DNA of 64,000 bases from Pseudomonas sp. PDNC002 (GCF_016919445.1 NZ_CP070356.1:2574001-2638000), one strand, 5' to 3'. Positions 1-9,274 are shown, numbered from the stretch's first letter. The notes: generated by a model not told the origin, from the letters alone. A program made the numbers and translations.

Positions 1-441
1 TGTCAGCTCAGCAACTTGCTTCACTGGATGGCGCTGCACTCGCCGTTGAAGGTTGTGGAGCGTGCCAACCACAGTTTCGACCCGTTCCCCGACGACGGCA
101 GGGTCCTGCCTTTTGGTTCGGGCGCGGCGATCTTCTACAACTTCGTTGATCTGGTGCTGTTCAATCCGACACAGCAGACGTTCCAGTTCGATCTGCGGGT
201 CGCGGAGCACCAGTTGGAAGGCATACTGCTGTGCAGCGCCGAACGTCCCGTCCGTTATCACGTCTACCAGCGCAACCATCGATTCCTGAGGTCTGGCGCA
301 GGCGTTATTCGGGAGAACGAGATCTGGCGTGATGTCCACGAAAAAGGCCAGCAAGGAACCCTGCTGGAGCGCGCCTGCATTTACTGCAACCGAGTGCGAG
401 TGAAGTACCCGGTCGACGACGAGCAACTCTCCGACGCCTGA
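1..441 (+). CDS. VanW family protein, 3' end only
   Basis: The frame is open from the first base of the window, so the gene starts upstream and only the last 146 residues or so are visible. Motifs such as FDPFPDDGRVLPFGSGA, YHVYQRNHRF and ENEIWR fit the VanW family, named after an accessory gene of vanB vancomycin-resistance clusters but widespread in bacteria without resistance genes. Its biochemical role is not known. The visible part has no membrane segment. Nothing nearby suggests glycopeptide resistance, so resistance should not be inferred. Confidence 0.75.
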   Translation, partial: CQLSNLLHWMALHSPLKVVERANHSFDPFPDDGRVLPFGSGAAIFYNFVDLVLFNPTQQTFQFDLRVAEHQLEGILLCSAERPVRYHVYQRNHRFLRSGAGVIRENEIWRDVHEKGQQGTLLERACIYCNRVRVKYPVDDEQLSDA

Positions 442-537
442 CATTGGCGCGCGGCGTCGCCCCCGCTGGCGTGTGCCACCGTGCACAGCGATACACGGCT
501 CGCTAGTCTGCTGCGACGACAAGAAGAAGGATTCCCC

Positions 538-1104
538 ATGCTGCCCGTGATCGCCGAACTGCTGCTGACCCTGGCCTGCGCCGTCGCCGCCGGGCTCGCC
601 CTGCGCGAGCGGGCGGGCTGGCGGGCGCTGGGTTTCCTGTCGATGGGAGTCGCGGCTTTTCTCGGGGCGCTGGAGTATGGCGGGTTCACTGGGCTGGTCG
701 AGTTGCACCACCAGGCGAGCGTGCTGTCCGGCGCGGTAAGCCTGCCGCTGATTGCGCTGGGGCGAATCAACGGCGCAGCGATCAGGCATGCGCTGGTGCT
801 GCTGGTCTGTGTCGCCCTGGTGCTGCTGCCATCCCAGCTCAGCCTGCTCGGCAACCTGGTCGCTCTGCTGGTGATCGCCTGGCCGGGACGCTCCCGGCGT
901 TATCCACTGGCCCTGCTTGGCGCGCTGCTGTTCATCGGCGCCGGCCTGCTGATCGGCACCCGTGGCGAGTGGGCCGGCATAGCGCGCCGCGAGCTATTCC
1001 ACCTGGCGCTAGGGGTTGCTGTGACGGCCTGGGTGCTGGCCGGCTTGGGTACTGGCGCGCCGCGCCTGCCGGGAGTGCCGGTTGTGCGGCACAAGTCGCC
1101 TTGA
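538..1104 (+). CDS. Hypothetical multi-pass inner-membrane protein
   Basis: This 188-residue protein is dominated by hydrophobic stretches rich in Leu, Ala, Val and Gly, giving roughly six membrane helices with short polar loops. The start at 538 was chosen because AAGAAGAAGG lies just upstream and the protein then begins directly with a membrane helix; an in-frame upstream start would add 19 polar residues. The tail ends in a short basic segment. I do not recognise the family, and neither neighbour (VanW, ung) suggests a function. Confidence 0.7.
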   Translation: MLPVIAELLLTLACAVAAGLALRERAGWRALGFLSMGVAAFLGALEYGGFTGLVELHHQASVLSGAVSLPLIALGRINGAAIRHALVLLVCVALVLLPSQLSLLGNLVALLVIAWPGRSRRYPLALLGALLFIGAGLLIGTRGEWAGIARRELFHLALGVAVTAWVLAGLGTGAPRLPGVPVVRHKSP

Positions 1105-1158
1105 CTTGACCGGGGCGCTTGCTTAGCGTGCCGGTTCGTTTCACCAGGCAGACGCACC

Positions 1159-1851
1159 ATGACCAACGACGACCGGATCAAGCTGGAACCCAGCTGGAAA
1201 GAAGCGCTCCACGAAGAATTCGAGAAGCCCTACATGAAGCAGCTGGGCGAGTTCCTGCGTGCGGAGAAGGCCGCCGGCAAGGTGATCTTCCCGCCCGGTC
1301 CGCTGATCTTCAATGCGCTGAATACCACGCCGCTGGAGCGCATCAAGGTCGTGATCATCGGCCAGGACCCATACCACGGCCCCGGCCAGGCCCACGGCCT
1401 GTGCTTCTCGGTACAGCCGGGCGTGCCGACGCCGCCGTCGTTGCAGAACATCTATAAAGAGCTGCAGCGTGACCTGAACATCCCGATCCCGAATCACGGT
1501 TACCTGCAGCACTGGGCCGAGCAGGGCGTGCTGCTGCTCAACACCTCGCTGACCGTCGAGCAGGCCCGTGCCGGCTCCCATGCCCAGGCGGGCTGGGGCC
1601 CGTTCACCGACAAGGTGATCGAGGTGGTCAGCCAGCGCTGCGACCGCCTGGTGTTCCTGCTCTGGGGCTCCCATGCGCAGAGCAAGCAGAAGCTGATCGA
1701 CGCGCAGAAGCACCTGGTGCTCAAGTCCGCGCATCCGTCGCCGCTCTCGGCCTACCGTGGCTTCCTCGGTAACGGCCACTTCAGCCGCACCAACAAGTTT
1801 CTCGAACAGAGCGGTCTGACGCCTATCGACTGGTCGCTTCCGCCGGTCTGA
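1159..1851 (+). CDS. ung: Uracil-DNA glycosylase
   Basis: Family 1 uracil-DNA glycosylase, which removes uracil from DNA to start base excision repair in the cytoplasm. The 230-residue length is normal. The catalytic water-activating motif [14 protein letters not shown] is near residues 70-83, and the C-terminal DNA-intercalation and uracil-binding motif [10 protein letters not shown] is near residues 193-202. The Phe that stacks on uracil is in GLCFS. The ATG follows a short intergenic gap. A small secreted-protein gene starts five bases after the stop and may be co-transcribed. Confidence 0.97.
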   Translation: MTNDDRIKLEPSWKEALHEEFEKPYMKQLGEFLRAEKAAGKVIFPPGPLIFNALNTTPLERIKVVIIGQDPYHGPGQAHGLCFSVQPGVPTPPSLQNIYKELQRDLNIPIPNHGYLQHWAEQGVLLLNTSLTVEQARAGSHAQAGWGPFTDKVIEVVSQRCDRLVFLLWGSHAQSKQKLIDAQKHLVLKSAHPSPLSAYRGFLGNGHFSRTNKFLEQSGLTPIDWSLPPV

Positions 1852-1856
1852 TCGTC

Positions 1857-2228
1857 ATGAACCGGCGCGGATGGCTGGCGATTCTTGCGGGGCTGGTGTT
1901 CGCCGGCAGCAGCCTTGCGGCCGAGTCCTTACTCGAGAGGCAGCGCTCCACCGACGCCTTCCACGGGCTGTACGAGATCGATCAGGCGGCCCGTGCCTTC
2001 GTGGCCATCGAGAATGCCCGGAACCAGACTGATTGGGTCGTCACCGAGCCCAATCTCAAGATCCTGGTGACGCGCTGCTCGGTACCGCTGACGACCCGCT
2101 GGCGCGCGATCCGACTCTTTGCGCAGAATGGCCGCGAAATCACCCGCCAGGTCGTCGAAGTCTCCTGCGCCAGGCCCGTCAGTGGTGAACGCTGGTCGGT
2201 CCCGTTGCGCGTCTTCCATCCTTCCTGA
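1857..2228 (+). CDS. Small secreted protein of unknown function
   Basis: A 123-residue protein with a clear Sec signal peptide: MNRRG, a hydrophobic core, then a likely cleavage after SSLAA near residue 22. The mature part is about 100 residues with two Cys (near 73 and 103) that could form a disulfide in the periplasm. It begins five bases after the ung stop, so translation may be coupled. I do not recognise a domain. By position it matches a conserved hypothetical next to ung in P. aeruginosa (from memory). Confidence 0.75.
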   Translation: MNRRGWLAILAGLVFAGSSLAAESLLERQRSTDAFHGLYEIDQAARAFVAIENARNQTDWVVTEPNLKILVTRCSVPLTTRWRAIRLFAQNGREITRQVVEVSCARPVSGERWSVPLRVFHPS

Positions 2229-2234
2229 AACCAC

Positions 2235-2264
2235 CAAAAAAGAGGCCCGCACGAAGGCGGGCCT
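2235..2264 (-). terminator. Rho-independent terminator of the tct operon
   Basis: AGGCCCGC and GCGGGCCT (2243-2250, 2257-2264) form an 8-bp stem with a six-base loop. On the minus strand the stem is followed by a run of six T (the AAAAAA at 2236-2241), placing it correctly downstream of the tctA stop at 2306. It may also act weakly on the convergent ung transcript. Confidence 0.8.
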
Positions 2265-2305
2265 GAAAATCGCCGCGTGTCTCTGACGCGGCGAGCGTGG
2301 TTGCT

Positions 2306-3826
2306 TTACGCGGCGTCAGCCAGCGCCTCGCGGGTACGGCGGACACGTTTGCGCCAGGCGCGGTACAGCGGCAAGCCGAGCATGACCGCGACCAGCGCCC
2401 AGGTGCCGATGGCAATGGGGCTGGACCAGAGGATGCCCAGTTCGCCGTTGGAGATGGACAGCGCGCGGCGCAGGTTCTGCTCCATCAGTCCGCCGAGGAT
2501 GAAGCCCAGCAGCAGCGGCGAGAGCGGGAAGTCCAGCTTGCGCAGGACGTAGCCGAGGATGCCGATGGCGACCATCAGGAACAGGTCGAAGGTGGTGGCG
2601 TGTACGGCGTAGACGCCGATGGCGGTGATGATCGCGATGCCCGGAACCAGCGCCCAGTTCGGCACCGAGAGGATGCGGGTGAATACCCGGACCATCGGCA
2701 CGTTGAGGATGATCAGCATGACGTTGGCGATGAACAGCGAGGCGATCAGGCCCCAGACGATGTTCGGTTGCTCCTGGAACAGCAGCGGGCCGGGGGTGAT
2801 GTTGTACAGGCTGAGCGCGCCGATCATCACCGCGGTGGTGCCCGAGCCGGGGACGCCGAGGGTCAGCATCGGCACCAGGGCTCCACAGGCGGAGGCGCCG
2901 ATGGCGGTTTCCGGAGCGGCGAGGCCGCGCAGGTCGCCCTTGCCGAACTTGCCCGATTCGCCGGCCATCTTCTTCTCGGTCATGTAGGCCACCGCGCTGG
3001 CGAGGGTCGCGCCGGCGCCGGGCAATACGCCCATGATGAAGCCGAGCAGGCCGCAGCGCAGATTGACCACCGCCACCGCCGTCGCTTCCTTCATGTTGAA
3101 CAGCATGCGCCCGCTGGCTTCGACCATCTTGTGGCCATGGTGGGTCTTCTCCAGCAGCAGGAGGATTTCGCTCACCGAGAACAGCCCCAGCACAAGCACC
3201 ACGAACTGGATGCCATCGGAGACGTGGATATTGTCGAAGGTGAAACGGTACACGCCGCTGTTGGCGTCGATCCCGACGCTGGAGAGGAACAGCCCGAGCA
3301 GCGCGGCCAGCAGCGTCTTCAGCGGCCGGTCGCCGGCCAGCCCGCCCAGGGCGACGATGGCGAAGACCATCAGCACGAAGTATTCCGCCGGGCCGAAGGC
3401 AATTGCCCATTTCGCCAGCAGCGGGGCGAACAGCACCATGCCGCAGGTGGCGATGAAGGCGCCAATGAATGAGCTCCAGGCCGACAGCGACAGCGCCACG
3501 CCGGCCAGGCCGTTGCGTGCCATGGGGTAGCCGTCGAGGGTGGTCATCACGGTGGAGGCTTCGCCGGGAATGTTCAGCAGGATCGAGGAAATCCGCCCGC
3601 CGTACTCGCAGCCCAGGTACACGGCGGCCAGCAGGATCAGCGCCGATTCCGGCGGCAGGCCGAGGGCGAAGGCCACCGGGATCAGCAGGGCCACGCCGTT
3701 GATCGGGCCTAGGCCCGGCAGCAGGCCGACGACGGTGCCGATCAGGGTGCCGATCAGCGCGGTGATCAGGTTGTATGGGGTCAGGGCAACACCGAAGCCC
3801 TGGCCGAGGTAGCTCAACGTTTCCAT
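2306..3826 (-). CDS. tctA: Tripartite tricarboxylate transporter, large membrane subunit TctA
   Basis: The 506-residue protein has about twelve membrane helices and is the channel-forming subunit of a TctABC secondary transporter, which works with binding protein TctC and small subunit TctB to import citrate-type tricarboxylates. Family signatures include GLLPGLGPINGVALLIP near residue 30, GEYGG-like EYGGRISSILLNIPGE, and LTLGVPGSGTTAVM. The ATG at 3826 was chosen because GAGG lies upstream and the longer frame adds 17 unconvincing residues. It is last in opdH-tctC-tctB-tctA, 10 bases after tctB. Confidence 0.93.
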   Translation of the reverse strand: METLSYLGQGFGVALTPYNLITALIGTLIGTVVGLLPGLGPINGVALLIPVAFALGLPPESALILLAAVYLGCEYGGRISSILLNIPGEASTVMTTLDGYPMARNGLAGVALSLSAWSSFIGAFIATCGMVLFAPLLAKWAIAFGPAEYFVLMVFAIVALGGLAGDRPLKTLLAALLGLFLSSVGIDANSGVYRFTFDNIHVSDGIQFVVLVLGLFSVSEILLLLEKTHHGHKMVEASGRMLFNMKEATAVAVVNLRCGLLGFIMGVLPGAGATLASAVAYMTEKKMAGESGKFGKGDLRGLAAPETAIGASACGALVPMLTLGVPGSGTTAVMIGALSLYNITPGPLLFQEQPNIVWGLIASLFIANVMLIILNVPMVRVFTRILSVPNWALVPGIAIITAIGVYAVHATTFDLFLMVAIGILGYVLRKLDFPLSPLLLGFILGGLMEQNLRRALSISNGELGILWSSPIAIGTWALVAVMLGLPLYRAWRKRVRRTREALADAA

Positions 3827-3836
3827 CACAGAATCC

Positions 3837-4304
3837 TCAGAGCAGGGGTTCGAGAATGCCCAGTGGCAGCGGCACATCCAGGGTTCGGTCGAACAGCACG
3901 TACAGGCCGATGGCGAGCAGGCTGGCGGTGGTCACACTGGTCACCGGGCGGCCGCCGTAGATCAGCGCGAGGAAGGTGCCGACCAGGGCGCTGGCCGGAA
4001 TGAAACCCAGCGGCTCGAACAGCCCGGCGTACACCGCCAGCAGCACGATGCAGAGCGCGACCTTGGCGAGCAGCGCGCCTTCCAGCGCAGGCTCGTCGTC
4101 TTCGCGCTTGATCGGTGTGGGGCGCACGATCAACCAGGCGAGCCCCGCGGCCATCAGGCCCAGGCAGAGCAGCGGATAGGCGCGCGGGCCGACTGGCTCG
4201 TAGGAGAAGGGCGCCTGGAGATGCCAGGCGATCAGGGCGAAGGCGACGCAGGCGAGCAGCCAGGCGCCGGCGAACAGCCGCTGGAAGAGGCTGGTCTGGG
4301 ACAT
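3837..4304 (-). CDS. tctB: Tripartite tricarboxylate transporter, small membrane subunit TctB
   Basis: This 155-residue protein has four predicted membrane helices, the usual size and topology of TctB, the poorly conserved small partner of TctA. Landmarks are the N-terminal helix, the GPRAYPL motif after it, and a C-terminal pair of helices around PLGFIPAS. It lies between tctC and tctA on the same strand with short gaps, which is the main support for its identity because the sequence itself is weakly conserved in the family. Confidence 0.9.
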   Translation of the reverse strand: MSQTSLFQRLFAGAWLLACVAFALIAWHLQAPFSYEPVGPRAYPLLCLGLMAAGLAWLIVRPTPIKREDDEPALEGALLAKVALCIVLLAVYAGLFEPLGFIPASALVGTFLALIYGGRPVTSVTTASLLAIGLYVLFDRTLDVPLPLGILEPLL

Positions 4305-4353
4305 GGGAAGTCTCCTGGCGCCGCCTTCGCTGAAGGCGGCGCCGCACGGGGCG

Positions 4354-5331
4354 TTACTGGATGAGGCCGAACTCGCGGGCCAGCTGCTTGTACTGGGCGA
4401 CCTGCTGCTTCACGTAGGCGTCCAGTTCCGGGCCGGTCATGGCGAAGGGGAACAGCTCGCGCTGGTCACGCAGCTTGGCGAACTCCTCGGAGGCCAGCAG
4501 CTTGTCGAAGGACGCCTTCCAGAACGCATAGTCCTCGTCGCTGACCTTCGGCCCGACGTAGAAGCCACGCACCACCGGCCAGACAATGTCGAAGCCCTGT
4601 TCCTTGGCGGTGGGGATGTCGGTCATGCCTTCGTCCTTCAGGCGTTCTTCGGAGAACACCGCGAGCAGACGCATCTTGCCGGCGCGTATATGCGGCATGG
4701 AGTCGGAGATATCGGTGCTGCCGACCTGGATGTGCCCGCCCAGCAGCGCCGTGGCGATCTCGCCGCCGCCTTCCAGGGCGACATAGCGCAGTTGCTTGGG
4801 ATCGATGCCAGCGGCCTTGGCGATCAGGGCGGTCTGCATCCAGTCCTGGCTGCCGACGGTGCCGCCGGAGCCGATCACCACCTTGCCCGGATCGGCCTTC
4901 AGGGCGGCGACCAGGTCGCCGAGGTTCTTGTAGGGCGAATCCGCCGGTACGGCGATGGCGCCGTAGCTGGTGCCGACTGCCGCCAGCCATTTCACCGCGC
5001 TCTCGTCGAAGCGACCGAACTTGCCCTGGGCCAGGTTCAGCAGCGAACCGCTGGAGAAGGCGGTAATGGTGTTGCCATCGGCCGGTCGCTGGGCGACCAC
5101 GGCGTTATAGGCGACGGCGCCGACGCCGCCGGGCATGTAGGTGACGCGCATCGGTTTGGACAGCAGCTTCTCATCCAGCAGGGCGCTTTGCGCCAGTTTG
5201 CAGGTGAGGTCGAAGCCGCCGCCGGGGGCGGCCGGTGCGATGCACTCCGGGCGCGAGGGCTCGGCCATCAGTTGGCTGGCAGCCAGCAGCGTGGCGCCGG
5301 CCAGGGTCAGGTTGCGCAGGACAGTGGGCAT
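4354..5331 (-). CDS. tctC: Tricarboxylate-binding periplasmic protein TctC
   Basis: A 325-residue periplasmic binding protein of the TctC/Bug family. It has a signal peptide (about residues 1-23, ending QLMAE), then the typical start of the mature protein APAAPGGGFD. The PYKNLGDLVAALKADPGK and GTVGSQDWM segments are characteristic. It would capture citrate, cis-aconitate or similar tricarboxylates for TctAB. GAGAGGAA precedes the ATG. It sits between the outer-membrane channel gene opdH and tctB, so binding, outer-membrane entry and transport are encoded together. Confidence 0.93.
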   Translation of the reverse strand: MPTVLRNLTLAGATLLAASQLMAEPSRPECIAPAAPGGGFDLTCKLAQSALLDEKLLSKPMRVTYMPGGVGAVAYNAVVAQRPADGNTITAFSSGSLLNLAQGKFGRFDESAVKWLAAVGTSYGAIAVPADSPYKNLGDLVAALKADPGKVVIGSGGTVGSQDWMQTALIAKAAGIDPKQLRYVALEGGGEIATALLGGHIQVGSTDISDSMPHIRAGKMRLLAVFSEERLKDEGMTDIPTAKEQGFDIVWPVVRGFYVGPKVSDEDYAFWKASFDKLLASEEFAKLRDQRELFPFAMTGPELDAYVKQQVAQYKQLAREFGLIQ

Positions 5332-5361
5332 GGGGCAATTCCTCTCTTGTTGTTCTTTGGT

Positions 5362-6663
5362 TTACCAGATCGCCAGGGAGTAACTGAGGTAGATACGCGT
5401 CTCGTCGGCGTCCCGCGCGAAGTTCGAACGGTAGGTGGCGTTGCGCACGCGCACCGCCACGTCCTTCAGCGGGCCACTCTGGATCACGTACTTGATGTCT
5501 GTGTTGCGTTCCCACTCCTGACCCCGACCGTCCATGCCGTTGATTTTGGCATTGTCACCGCTGATATAGCGGTTCATCAGAGTCAGGCCGGGAATCCCGA
5601 GGCCGGCGAAGTCGTAGTCATGGCGTACCTGCCAGGAGCGTTCGTCGGCGTCGGCGAAGTCGCCGACCTGGACGAAGTTCACCAGGTAGGGATTGCTGCC
5701 ATCGATGTAGGGGAAAGCGCTGTCGCCGTTCATCTGCTGCCAGCCGAAGCTGAACTTGTTGGCGCCCAGGGTGTAGCCGAACATGCTGTTGAAGGCGCGG
5801 TTGTCGATTTTGCCGCCGCGCGCCTCGCCCTGGTCGTCGCTGATTGCCAGGCGCACGTCGGCGGTGAATTTGCCGGGGCCGAGCGGGTAGGCGGCGAGCA
5901 GGCCGACGAAGTGCTGGCGATAGACATCGTCGAGCACGGCGTAGTGGTAGCGACCGGTGAGGTTGTCGGTGAGCTTGTAGTCGCCGCCGGCCAGGTCGTA
6001 GTGCTTGCCTTCGGCGTTGCCGCCGGAGAAACGGCGGTTCTTGTTGTTCAGCGCCAGGTCCTGCCAGTCGGTGGAGTCGCGGTCCTTGACCTTCTCCAGG
6101 CGGCCGCCGGTGAAGTCGAGGCCCGGCAGGTCGGTGGAGTTGAGCAGGCCGCCTTCGAAGGTCTGCGGGAACAGGCGGCTGTCATTGGGCTGCAGGGTGG
6201 GCAGGTCGGGAATCAGGTTGCCGATCTTCAGCTCGGTCTCGGAGGCCTTGAATTTTGCGGTCAGACCCAGCTTGCTGTACTCGTCGGCGGCGCGGCCGTC
6301 GCTGTGGGTCGGCAACAGGCCGGTGCCGGTGCGGTCGGGCGCCGAGTCGAGCTTGAGGCCGAGCATGCCCATGGCGTCGAGGCCGACGCCAATGGTGCCG
6401 GGCGTGTAGCCGGACTGGAAATCGAGGATGAAGCCCTGGGCCCATTCTTCGCGCTTGGACTGGCCGGTGCCGTCACGAAAGTCGCGGTTGAAATAGATGT
6501 TCTGGGTACTGAGGCGGGCGCTGCTGTCTTCGATGAATCCGGCGGCGTCGCACAGTGGCGCGACCCCGGCGAAAGCGATCAGGGCGCCGGCGTGGGCGGG
6601 CGTCAGTCGACTGGACGAAGGCTTTCGACAAGCCTGTGCAGCCATAGGCTGGGCGGTAGGCAT
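5362..6663 (-). CDS. opdH: OprD-family outer-membrane channel for tricarboxylates, OpdH
   Basis: A 433-residue OprD-type 18-strand porin. After a signal sequence it starts with FIEDSSARLSTQNIYFNRD, the usual OprD N-terminus, and ends YLSYSLAIW with a terminal aromatic residue as expected for barrel assembly. The start at 6663 is preceded by GGAG; a longer frame would add 14 polar residues. OpdH of P. aeruginosa takes up cis-aconitate and other tricarboxylates, and the link with tctCBA here supports the same role. The precursor has an unusually long N-terminal region before the hydrophobic core. Confidence 0.9.
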   Translation of the reverse strand: MPTAQPMAAQACRKPSSSRLTPAHAGALIAFAGVAPLCDAAGFIEDSSARLSTQNIYFNRDFRDGTGQSKREEWAQGFILDFQSGYTPGTIGVGLDAMGMLGLKLDSAPDRTGTGLLPTHSDGRAADEYSKLGLTAKFKASETELKIGNLIPDLPTLQPNDSRLFPQTFEGGLLNSTDLPGLDFTGGRLEKVKDRDSTDWQDLALNNKNRRFSGGNAEGKHYDLAGGDYKLTDNLTGRYHYAVLDDVYRQHFVGLLAAYPLGPGKFTADVRLAISDDQGEARGGKIDNRAFNSMFGYTLGANKFSFGWQQMNGDSAFPYIDGSNPYLVNFVQVGDFADADERSWQVRHDYDFAGLGIPGLTLMNRYISGDNAKINGMDGRGQEWERNTDIKYVIQSGPLKDVAVRVRNATYRSNFARDADETRIYLSYSLAIW

Positions 6664-6950
6664 TTTGTGGTCTCCATTCTTGTTGTTGTCGCGAAAGGGC
6701 ACCACGCCGCCTTTCGCTCTGTTGACGGTCTTTGCCGTCGGCGAGTCCGCTGTTCCCCCTTCGTCGTGCCTGGGCAGAAGGCACGTAAAACGAGTTTGGG
6801 GGACGGCTCTGGGGCGATGCTAACGGGCTAAGCTTTCGCCAGGCTTTCAATCCGCTTTCGCAGTGATTTCAGCGAATTTCCCCCATTCACAGCGGCCTGC
6901 GGATGGGTAAACTGCCCGCCCGATCTGTCGTCCCGAAAGGAGTAGAACGC
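6664..6950 (+). promoter_or_regulatory. Divergent control region between opdH and tctD
   Basis: The 287-bp gap separates the transport operon (minus strand) from tctDE (plus strand) and must hold both promoters. Two inverted repeats stand out: GACGG/CCGTC at 6724-6739 and CGTGCC/GGCACG at 6765-6785. Either could be a site for response regulator TctD. A good Shine-Dalgarno AAAGGAG (6936-6942) precedes the tctD GTG start. No clear -35/-10 pair was identified with confidence. Confidence 0.5.
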
Positions 6951-7622
6951 GTGCGAATCCTCCTGGTTGAAGACCATCCGCAACTCGGCGAAAGCGTGCT
7001 CCAGGCGCTCAAGGGGGCCGGCTGGACCGTGGATCTGCTGCAGGACGGCGTAGCCGCCGACCTCGCCCTCGCGAGCGAGGACTACGCCCTGGCGATCCTC
7101 GATGTCGGCCTGCCACGCCTCGACGGTTTCCAGGTGCTGGCGCGCCTGCGCGAGCGCGGCAAGACCCTGCCGGTGCTGATGCTCACCGCCCGTGGCGAAG
7201 TGCGTGACCGTGTGCATGGCCTGAACCTGGGCGCCGACGATTACCTGGCCAAACCTTTCGAGCTGAGCGAGCTGGAAGCGCGGGTGAAAGCCCTGCTGCG
7301 CCGCAGCGTGCTCGGTGGCGAACAGCAGCAGCGTTGCGGCGAGCTGGTCTATGACCTCGGCGTGCGGCGTTTCACCCTGGCCGAGCAGGCGATGACCCTG
7401 ACCTCTCGCGAACAGGCCGTGCTGGAAGCGCTGATCGCGCGGCCCGGCCGGGTGATGAGCAAGGAGCAGTTGGCGGCGCAGGTCTTCGGTCTGGACCAGG
7501 ACGCCAGTGCCGACGCCATCGAGATCTATGTGCACCGCTTGCGCAAGAAACTGGAGGGCAGCTCGGTGCGCATCGTCACCTTCCGCGGCCTGGGCTACCT
7601 GCTCGAGGCCAAGGATGCCTGA
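6951..7622 (+). CDS. tctD: Two-component response regulator TctD
   Basis: A 223-residue OmpR-type regulator. The receiver domain (about 1-115) has the acidic pair in LLVEDH, phospho-acceptor Asp in ILDVGLPRLDGF near residue 51, and Lys in DDYLAKPFE near 101. The C-terminal winged-helix domain has the typical ADAIEIYVHRLRKKL recognition region. The GTG at 6951 was chosen over an upstream in-frame ATG because AAAGGAG is eight bases away and the protein then starts exactly at the receiver fold. It should control the divergent tricarboxylate operon in response to TctE. Confidence 0.93.
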   Translation: MRILLVEDHPQLGESVLQALKGAGWTVDLLQDGVAADLALASEDYALAILDVGLPRLDGFQVLARLRERGKTLPVLMLTARGEVRDRVHGLNLGADDYLAKPFELSELEARVKALLRRSVLGGEQQQRCGELVYDLGVRRFTLAEQAMTLTSREQAVLEALIARPGRVMSKEQLAAQVFGLDQDASADAIEIYVHRLRKKLEGSSVRIVTFRGLGYLLEAKDA

Positions 7623-9021
7623 GCGCCGCTGGGGATTCCTTGGCGCGGGCAGTCTGCGCGGGCGCCTGCTCTGGCGCCTCGGCGGACTGCTGCTGGTGCT
7701 GCTGCTGATCGGTAGCGCGGCGACCTACTGGCGCGCCCGCAATGCCGCCGATATCGCCTACGACCGCACCTTGCTGGCCTCGGCGCGGGATATCGCCGAT
7801 GGCCTCTATGCCAGCGACGGTACCCTGCGCGCCAATGTGCCCTACGTGGCGCTGGACAGCTTCGAGTACGACAGCGCCGGGCGCATCTTTTACCAGGTGA
7901 TCGATCCGCAGGGGAACATGGTGTCCGGCTACGAAAACCTGCCCGCGCCGCTGCCGACCACACCGCGTACCGATGATTACCCGGCGCTGGCCAAGTTCTA
8001 CGACGCGACCTACAAGGGCCAGGGAGTGCGGGTTGTCAGCCTGCTCCAGCCGGTCAGCCAGCCGACGGTGAGCGGTATGGCGGAAATTCGCGTGGCGGAG
8101 ACCATGGGCGCCCGCGAGCGGCTCGCGCGCAGCCTGCTCGCCGATACGCTGCTCAATCTCGCGCTGTCCGCTGTCGCCGCGCTGATGATGGTCTGGTACG
8201 CGGTGAGTGCCGGTCTGCGCCCCCTCGACCGCCTGCGCCAGGCGGTGGAGGAGCGCCAGCCGGATGACCTGCGGCCGCTGCCGGAAGTCCGTGTTCAGAA
8301 GGAGCTGCGCCCGCTGGTGGCGGCGCTCAACCATTTCACCGTGCGCCTGCGCGGGCTGTTCGAGCGGCAGTCGCAGTTCATCGCCGAGGCGTCCCACGAA
8401 TTGCGTACACCGCTGGCGGCGCTCAAGGCGCGCCTGGAGCTGGGGCTGCGCGAGCAGGACCCGCAGCTATGGCGCGCGACGTTGGTCGACGCGGTGCAGA
8501 ACACCGACCGGGTGACCGGGCTGGCCAACCAGTTGCTGTCGCTGGCACGCGTCGAAAGCGGCGCACGCGCGATCGCTGAAGGGGCGGGGGAGCGCATCGA
8601 ACTGAGCCAGCTTGCCCGTGAGCTCGGAATGGCGCTGGCCCCCCTGGCTTATTCGCGCGGTGTGGCGCTGGCGCTGGAGGCCGATGAGTCCGTCTGGGTG
8701 CGGGGCGACCCGATGCTGCTCAACGAACTGCTGAGCAACCTGGTGGACAACGCCATCGCCCACGCTCCCAAGGAAGGTAACGTGGTCATCCGCCTGCTGG
8801 CGCCCGCCGTGCTGGAAGTCGAGGACGACGGGCCTGGCATCCCGCCGGAGGAGCGCGACAAGGTTTTCCGCCGCTTCTACCGCCGCCGCCAGCAGGGTAC
8901 CGGCCTGGGGTTGGCCATCGTTGGCGAGATCTGCAGCGCCCACCGCGCCCAGATAGAGCTTGGACAGGGCGGTCTGGGCGGCTTGCGGGTGCGGGTAACC
9001 TTCCCGACGGAAAGCCCCTGA
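7615..9021 (+). CDS. tctE: Two-component sensor histidine kinase TctE
   Basis: A 468-residue membrane kinase overlapping tctD by eight bases, so the pair is translationally coupled. It has an N-terminal membrane helix (about 17-37), a periplasmic 2CSK_N-type sensor region (about 38-165), a second helix, the HisKA box with phospho-acceptor His in SHELRTPLAALK, an N-box NELLSNLVDNAI, the DDGPGI G1 box and the GTGLGLAIV G2 box. It probably senses external tricarboxylates and phosphorylates TctD to switch on opdH-tctCBA. Confidence 0.93.
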   Translation: MPERRWGFLGAGSLRGRLLWRLGGLLLVLLLIGSAATYWRARNAADIAYDRTLLASARDIADGLYASDGTLRANVPYVALDSFEYDSAGRIFYQVIDPQGNMVSGYENLPAPLPTTPRTDDYPALAKFYDATYKGQGVRVVSLLQPVSQPTVSGMAEIRVAETMGARERLARSLLADTLLNLALSAVAALMMVWYAVSAGLRPLDRLRQAVEERQPDDLRPLPEVRVQKELRPLVAALNHFTVRLRGLFERQSQFIAEASHELRTPLAALKARLELGLREQDPQLWRATLVDAVQNTDRVTGLANQLLSLARVESGARAIAEGAGERIELSQLARELGMALAPLAYSRGVALALEADESVWVRGDPMLLNELLSNLVDNAIAHAPKEGNVVIRLLAPAVLEVEDDGPGIPPEERDKVFRRFYRRRQQGTGLGLAIVGEICSAHRAQIELGQGGLGGLRVRVTFPTESP

Positions 9022-9030
9022 ACCAGAAGC

Positions 9031-9059
9031 GCGAAACCCGCCGGTCAGGGCGGGTTTCG
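9031..9059 (+). terminator. Hairpin terminator after tctE
   Basis: CGAAACCCGCC (9032-9042) pairs with GGCGGGTTTCG (9049-9059) around a short loop, ten bases after the tctE stop. The hairpin is strong, but no T-run follows, so termination may be partial or need other factors. Confidence 0.6.
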
Positions 9060-9074
9060 GTGCTGGGCGTGGAC

Positions 9075-9274
9075 ATCGCGGACGGAGTCCGCTCCTGCGA
9101 GGGCAAAAGCCCCTTACCCTGACCCTCTCCCGCAGGCGGGAGAGGGGACCGGTCGGTGCATGCGGAAAGCATTGCGTCAGCCGGCACAGACGGCCCCTCT
9201 CCCTATGGGAGAGGAGTGAGGGAATGTCCTGGATACGGATTTTCCCGATGCGTAGGAGCGGACTCCGTCCGCGA
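9075..9274. repeat. Composite REP cassette between tctE and the HDOD gene
   Basis: Two inverted copies of a REP unit, TCGCGGACGGAGTCCGCTCC at 9075-9094 and its complement ending at 9274, flank a second repeat type containing CCCTCTCCC...GGGAGAGGG (9121-9146) and a degenerate partner near 9204-9224. The layout is REPIN-like, with an unrelated palindromic element nested inside. Similar composites recur near 39.4, 43.3, 47.3, 50.3 and 60.3 kb. Confidence 0.8.

Noticed and set aside
1..441. Vancomycin resistance determinant suggested by the VanW name
   Set aside because: VanW proteins are widespread and no vanHAX-type genes are near; ddlA at 61.5 kb is an ordinary D-Ala-D-Ala ligase.
4303..6831. 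842-residue plus-strand reading frame across tctC and opdH
   Set aside because: It is antisense to two well-recognised genes, has a repetitive Gly/Ala/Val/Gln composition typical of frames opposite high-GC genes, and shows no family motif.
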